A stretch of DNA of 64,000 bases from an uncultured Chromatiaceae bacterium (GTDB lineage Bacteria > Pseudomonadota > Gammaproteobacteria > Enterobacterales > Alteromonadaceae), in NCBI GenBank assembly GCA_946482325.1, contig CAMLRA010000004.1:1-64000 (forward strand), written 5' to 3'. This document shows positions 59,838-64,000 of this stretch, one piece after another. Every line of letters starts with the position of its first letter. The stretch's first letter is position 1. Made by a program: the position numbers and the translations under genes. The notes beneath the pieces were generated by a model. The model was not told the DNA's origin, searched no databases, and saw nothing but the letters and a program-made list of their open reading frames with translations.

Positions 59838-60509
59838 TTAGCCGATTTTTCGCAACATTTTGCGGATCTTGGCAAAACGTGGTTTGTCGGTTTTTTTCAT
59901 CACCTGCAGCGCCGGATGCGAGGCATTAAACGCCAGACTGATGCGAGTGGCGCTGCCGCGATACGGATTAACACGATGCCCGAGCCAGCTCGGGAAAATG
60001 TACATGTCGCCGTCTTTAGGCGTCACCGAAAAACTTTGTTCCCGCAGCGGCAACGGGCTATGGATGTTTAATGGACAGCTTTGCTGATTGATAAACACCG
60101 TTTCGCCGCCCACATCGTCACCGCCACAACGCAGATAATAAAAACCGCTGACGACCACACCACTGCGGAAATGATCATGCGCTTTATTAAAATGGCCGGT
60201 TTCGTTGCAATTGGCCCAGACTTCCAATCGCCACAACGACGGGTCCAGCGGCGTTTCAATGGCAAAATAGTGTTGCGCCAAGGCACTCAGATGCGCCGGA
60301 ATTTGGCTGATAAAGCGGCTAATGACCGGTTCGCTGCGTTGTTGCAGTACAGAAGGTGAATGCCAGCCGCCGACATTGGTTTTACTGGCGGACGGTAACT
60401 GCTGGCGCAATTGCAACACTTCCGCAATCAAACCGGGCGCAAATTCTGCGGCATCAGGCCAGGTTACCCGTAAAACCTGACTCGGAAATAACGACAACAC
60501 TTCGTACAT
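59838..60509 (-). CDS. Putative 2OG-Fe(II) oxygenase (TIGR02466-like)
   Basis: A 223-residue protein with the double-stranded beta-helix pattern of the TIGR02466 group. ATG 60509 fits the family start (MYEVLSLFPSQVLRV); upstream in-frame residues do not. Likely iron ligands are in NKAHDHFRSGVVVSGFYYL (His111, Asp112 or His113) and GHRVNPY (His178); Arg189 in TRISLAFN would hold 2-oxoglutarate. The substrate is unknown; phage- and cyanobacteria-linked members have also been noted. It stands alone. Confidence 0.8.
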   Translation of the reverse strand: MYEVLSLFPSQVLRVTWPDAAEFAPGLIAEVLQLRQQLPSASKTNVGGWHSPSVLQQRSEPVISRFISQIPAHLSALAQHYFAIETPLDPSLWRLEVWANCNETGHFNKAHDHFRSGVVVSGFYYLRCGGDDVGGETVFINQQSCPLNIHSPLPLREQSFSVTPKDGDMYIFPSWLGHRVNPYRGSATRISLAFNASHPALQVMKKTDKPRFAKIRKMLRKIG

Positions 60510-60681
60510 ATTTTCGCCAAAACTGTGAGCAATTGAGACGAAATAATAACAATTTTGTGCAAAATCACCAAATACTGTAAGGAACAACCGTCAGAGTATT
60601 TGTGGTGTCTTTGCGGGTCTGTTTGTCCATAATCCAAGTCTGGTACACTGCAGCCTTGCTACTTCTGAATAACCTGGCCCG

Positions 60682-61146
60682 ATGCAACTGCGAAATCTGC
60701 TGGAACGCCCCGACCTGATCCCCACCATAGCGCAATGGCATTTCGCCGAGTGGCATGCGTTGTTTCCGCATAAATCGGTAGAAGACTTCGCCGCCGACCT
60801 GCGTGAATCTTTGCAGCAGGATGGACTGCCGCAAACCTGGCTGTTGCTTGATGAACAACATCAACCGGCCGGCACAGCATCGTTATTGCTGTCAGATATG
60901 ACCACCAATCAGGATTTAAGCCCTTGGCTGGCCAATATTTACATTCACCCGCTGCAGCGCGGTAAAGGTTTAGGCAAACAAGTGGTGTTGCATGTGATGA
61001 ATGAAGCGCGTCAGCGTGGCCTCACGACTCTCTATCTGTTTACCGAGGATCAGCAGGCTTTTTACGAAAAATTAGGCTGGGAGCTGCATCACCGCGAGTT
61101 CTACGAGAACCATTGGGTCGCGGTGATGCAATATGAGTTTTTCTGA
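60682..61146 (+). CDS. GNAT-family N-acetyltransferase
   Basis: A 154-residue acetyl-CoA-dependent acyltransferase. The acetyl-CoA motif A is complete: LANIYIHPLQRGKGLGKQVVLHVMNEARQRGL with the Q/RxxGxG/A loop RGKGLGK. Motif B follows as LYLFTEDQQAFYEKLGWEL. The substrate is unknown. Its stop codon directly abuts the stop of the convergent RND gene (61146/61147). Confidence 0.9.
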   Translation: MQLRNLLERPDLIPTIAQWHFAEWHALFPHKSVEDFAADLRESLQQDGLPQTWLLLDEQHQPAGTASLLLSDMTTNQDLSPWLANIYIHPLQRGKGLGKQVVLHVMNEARQRGLTTLYLFTEDQQAFYEKLGWELHHREFYENHWVAVMQYEFF

Positions 61147-64000
61147 TTAGTTGTGAGGGGCCACACGCTGATAGTGATAGGCGTAATACACCACCGGGAT
61201 CACCACCAGGGTCAGCATAGTCGACACACCTAAGCCAGCGATCAGCGCCACTGCCAGACCGCCAAAAATGGGGTCGTCCAGGATAAACATCGCGCCTAAC
61301 ATCGCCGCCAGCGCGGTCAGAATAATAGGCCGCGCCCGTATCGCCGAGGCGTGCACTACTGCCTGATCCAGCGCGACACCTGCCGCGGTTTGTTGCTGAA
61401 TAGCGTCCACCAGCAAAATCGAGTTCCGCACGATAATCCCGGCCAGCGCTATCATGCCAATCATTGAAGTGGCCGTGAACTGCACGCCAAGCAACCAGTG
61501 CCCCGGCATAATGCCGATGATGGTGAGCGGAATAGGCGCCATGATCATCAGCGGCACGCCATAGGATTTAAACTGCGCCACCACCAGCAGGTAAATCATG
61601 ATAAGCCCGACGCCATACGCAATACCCATGTCGCGGAAGGTCTCAAAGGTGATTTGCCACTCGCCGTCCCACTTAATGCTGATTTGGTCGGTATCGGTTG
61701 GCACACTGAACAAATGTTGCACCGGCGCAGCGCTTGGTTGCGACAGCGCAGCGCTGTTGTGTGCTAGCGCAGCGTCGCCCTGCGACAATGCAGCTTTGAC
61801 ATCAAGCATGCCGTACAGCGGGCTGTCCGGGCCACCAGCCAGATCAGCGGTGACAAACACGACTGGCCTTAAGTCTTTGCGATAAATCGTGTTTTCCCGC
61901 GTGGTTTCGACTTTTCGCGTCAGTTCCGACAACGCAATCAGCTGGCCACTCTGGCTCACCACCGGCAACTGCCCGAGCGCAGCCCAGTTAGCAAGGACAC
62001 CTTCCCCCAGTTGCAGCTCGACCGGCGTCAGCTGGCGCTTGTGGTCATCACGCAGGAAAGTCGCGGTCTGACCGGCCACGGCCATCTGCAACGTCTGATT
62101 AATCGCTTCAACCGACACGCCAAGCAACGCGGCTTTTTGCTGATCAGCGATAAGCTGCCAGCGCTGCTGCGGCGCTTCGACCGTACTGTCGATATCGACT
62201 AACAGCGGCGTTTTGGCAAACTGCTGCTGTAACGCGGCAGCGGCTTTGAGCTGCGCCTGATAATCCGGGCCATACACTTCCGCCACTAAAGGCGCCATCA
62301 CCGGCGGGCCGGGTGGCACTTCCACCAGCTTGATGCTGGCGCCGGTACTTTGTTCGAGTTTACTGAGCAGTGGCCGCACCCGCAGTGCAATGGCATGACT
62401 TTGCTCGTCCCTTTGATGGCGGTCTTGCAGATTCACCTGCACATCGCCCTGCCAGGGCAGCTGGCGCAAATAATATTGCCGTACCAGACCATTAAAATTC
62501 ATCGGCGCAGCGGTGCCGGCATAAGTCTGTAAATGGGTGACTTCCGGTAAGGTCAGAAGCGCCTGACTGACCTGATTCAGCACCGCCTGGGTGTGCTCCA
62601 GCGTACTGCCTTCAGGTAAATCCACCACCACCTGAAACTCAGATTTATTATCAAACGGCAGCATTTTCAGCACCACCTGCTGACTGGTGACCAGCAACAC
62701 CGACATGGTGATAGCCGCCAGTAAGCCAACCAGTAATTTCACCCGATTATTACGGCCAGCGCGGGCCCGTAGCATCGGTTGCATCAGGCGGCGGAAAAAC
62801 TGCTCGAGTTTTTCGTCTTGTGCATGGTGCGCGCCAGCCGCCGGCGTACGATGCGCGAACATTTTCAGGAATAACCAGGGTGTAAAAATAAAGGCCACCA
62901 ATAAACTCAGCAGCATGCCCATGCTGGCATTGAGTGGTATCGGGCTCATGTAAGGCCCCATCAGCCCACTGACAAAAGCCATCGGCAATAACGCGGCGAT
63001 GACAGTGAAAGTCGCCAGAATCGTCGGGCTACCGACCTCTTCGACCGCCAACGGTACTGCGTCTGCCAAAGGTTTGCCGCCCATTAACCAATGCCGGTGC
63101 AGGTTCTCGACCACCACAATGGCATCGTCCACCAAAATGCCGATGGAGAATATCAGCGCAAACAACGACACCCGGTTTAAGGTAAAACCATAGGCCCAGG
63201 ACGCAAACAGGGTCAGCGCCAACGTGATCACCACAGCTGCGCCAACCACTACGGCTTCGCGCTTACCCAGCGCCAGGCCCACCAGCAGCACCACAGAGGC
63301 TGTGGCAAAAATCAGTTTATGAATCAGCGTATCGGCTTTGTCTTTAGCGGTCAGACCATAATCCCGACTGATACTAAGCTCGATATCGCGGCTTAAATAA
63401 TCCTGCTGCAGCTGCGCCAGCTTGGCCTGCAAAGCGGCAGTCACATCGACCGCGTTAAAACCCGGTTGTTTCGCCACGACTACCGTGACAGCAGCCGAAC
63501 TCAGAGTTTTGCCAGCAGAACCGACCGGTTGCAGATGCTGTACATAAGTATCAGGTTCCGCCACACCACGGCTGATGTCAGCGACATCACGCAGGTATAC
63601 CGGCAACAATTCACCTTGGGCGCCGCTGCGGACTGCCACTATCAGCTGCGCCACTTCATCGGCATTGGTTAAAAAGCTGCCGCTTTCCAGCTGCACCAGT
63701 TGCTGCGGCGCCAGCATCGCCTGACTGCTGCGCACAGTACCGGCTTGTTGCAGCGCCTGACTTAATTGCGGCAACGACAGCTGATAGGCGCTTAAGCGCG
63801 CCGGGTCCAGCCGCACGCTGACCTGTTCGGCCTGCCGGCCGATGCTGTAAATATCGCGGCTACCGGGGACTTGCTGCAGCTGTTCCTCCAGCAGATTGGC
63901 GGCGGCCTGAAGTTCCGCGCGGCCAAGCTGCGGATTTTTGCTCCACAGCGTCACCGCAAACACCGGTACATCGTCGATGCCTTTGGGTTTGATCAGCACA
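61147..64000 (-). CDS. RND efflux permease, C-terminal part (5' end outside window)
   Basis: An inner-membrane proton-driven pump of the AcrB/CzcA superfamily; about 950 residues of the C-terminal part lie in the window and the N terminus is beyond the right edge. The proton-relay helix is present (FSIGILVDDAIVVVENLHRHWL with adjacent Asp residues), as are the loop GSPTILATFTVIAALLPMAF and the second-half helix GIIVRNSILLVDAIQQ. The porter insert LFSVPTDTDQISIKWDGEWQITF before the last helices suggests a CusA-free, multidrug-type branch. Partner adaptor and outer-membrane genes would lie outside the window. Confidence 0.92.
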   Translation of the reverse strand, partial: VLIKPKGIDDVPVFAVTLWSKNPQLGRAELQAAANLLEEQLQQVPGSRDIYSIGRQAEQVSVRLDPARLSAYQLSLPQLSQALQQAGTVRSSQAMLAPQQLVQLESGSFLTNADEVAQLIVAVRSGAQGELLPVYLRDVADISRGVAEPDTYVQHLQPVGSAGKTLSSAAVTVVVAKQPGFNAVDVTAALQAKLAQLQQDYLSRDIELSISRDYGLTAKDKADTLIHKLIFATASVVLLVGLALGKREAVVVGAAVVITLALTLFASWAYGFTLNRVSLFALIFSIGILVDDAIVVVENLHRHWLMGGKPLADAVPLAVEEVGSPTILATFTVIAALLPMAFVSGLMGPYMSPIPLNASMGMLLSLLVAFIFTPWLFLKMFAHRTPAAGAHHAQDEKLEQFFRRLMQPMLRARAGRNNRVKLLVGLLAAITMSVLLVTSQQVVLKMLPFDNKSEFQVVVDLPEGSTLEHTQAVLNQVSQALLTLPEVTHLQTYAGTAAPMNFNGLVRQYYLRQLPWQGDVQVNLQDRHQRDEQSHAIALRVRPLLSKLEQSTGASIKLVEVPPGPPVMAPLVAEVYGPDYQAQLKAAAALQQQFAKTPLLVDIDSTVEAPQQRWQLIADQQKAALLGVSVEAINQTLQMAVAGQTATFLRDDHKRQLTPVELQLGEGVLANWAALGQLPVVSQSGQLIALSELTRKVETTRENTIYRKDLRPVVFVTADLAGGPDSPLYGMLDVKAALSQGDAALAHNSAALSQPSAAPVQHLFSVPTDTDQISIKWDGEWQITFETFRDMGIAYGVGLIMIYLLVVAQFKSYGVPLMIMAPIPLTIIGIMPGHWLLGVQFTATSMIGMIALAGIIVRNSILLVDAIQQQTAAGVALDQAVVHASAIRARPIILTALAAMLGAMFILDDPIFGGLAVALIAGLGVSTMLTLVVIPVVYYAYHYQRVAPHN

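Noticed and set aside
1..64000. tRNA, rRNA, CRISPR arrays, transposases, integrons and prophage genes
   Set aside because: I looked for their sequence signatures and found none. The repeats seen are palindromic extragenic elements, not spaced direct repeats.

Overview
The window looks like a chromosomal segment of a gammaproteobacterium, most likely an Alteromonadales/Chromatiaceae relative such as Rheinheimera or Alishewanella. This is inferred from gene content and protein style: an ilvLGMDA operon with an enteric-type attenuator, TonB-dependent and DUF5916 outer-membrane proteins, MetJ-type boxes and many lipoproteins. No ribosomal or marker gene is present to confirm it. Coding density is high and the GC-rich composition is uniform. 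The one clear exception is 47085-49973, which is about one-third G+C in the stretch I counted. No rRNA, tRNA, CRISPR array, transposase or phage gene was seen.

Layout. 1-6760: the end of a sensor kinase, a membrane-anchored amidohydrolase, an M23 lipoprotein, and a TonB-dependent receptor whose long leader holds a promoter and a 34-codon ORF with two Cys-Cys pairs. 6800-15800: small metabolic, transport and folding genes (GFA, LysE, MATE, FKBP, racemase), a 264-bp palindromic repeat, several secreted proteins, and an SnoaL-like/DGPF/ECF42 sigma-factor operon. 15971-23719: a lipoprotein fusing an S41 protease to a serine beta-lactamase-like domain, a subclass B1 metallo-beta-lactamase with all zinc ligands, two solute-binding proteins without a transporter, a YhhN protein and an OafA-type acyltransferase. 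23941-33563: ilvE, a LysR/SDR pair, a YdbS/YdbT-like PH-domain operon ending in two related Cys-rich secreted proteins, and a TrmB-type regulator overlapping a serine hydrolase. 33577-40720: a membrane AraC/DJ-1/NTF2 operon and a CadC-like regulator divergent from a DUF5916 barrel.

40772-46724: mesX-mesD, encoding a folate-independent methionine synthase, behind two adjacent MetJ-type boxes; then an amine oxidase and secreted proteins or lipoproteins of unknown family. 46880-49973: an AT-rich foreign-looking insert encoding a TIR/SEFIR-NACHT (NLR-like) protein, probably an antiphage defence gene, between two terminator-like hairpins. 49988-56224: the branched-chain amino-acid operon (promoter, ilvL, attenuator, ilvG, ilvM, ilvD, ilvA on the minus strand). 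The position held by ilvE in E. coli is a 344-bp spacer full of hairpins; ilvE lies about 26 kb away at 23941. 56384-64000: DUF1289, a GH13 lipoprotein, a catalase-related peroxidase, a 2OG-Fe(II) oxygenase, a GNAT acetyltransferase and a truncated RND pump.

Two amino-acid circuits can be read from the DNA: attenuation by Ile/Val/Leu codons for ilv, and MetJ repression for mesXD. A possible third is Cys-codon control of the TonB receptor. The TIR-NACHT gene is the best candidate for an undescribed system. All family calls come from reading the sequence; no database search was run.
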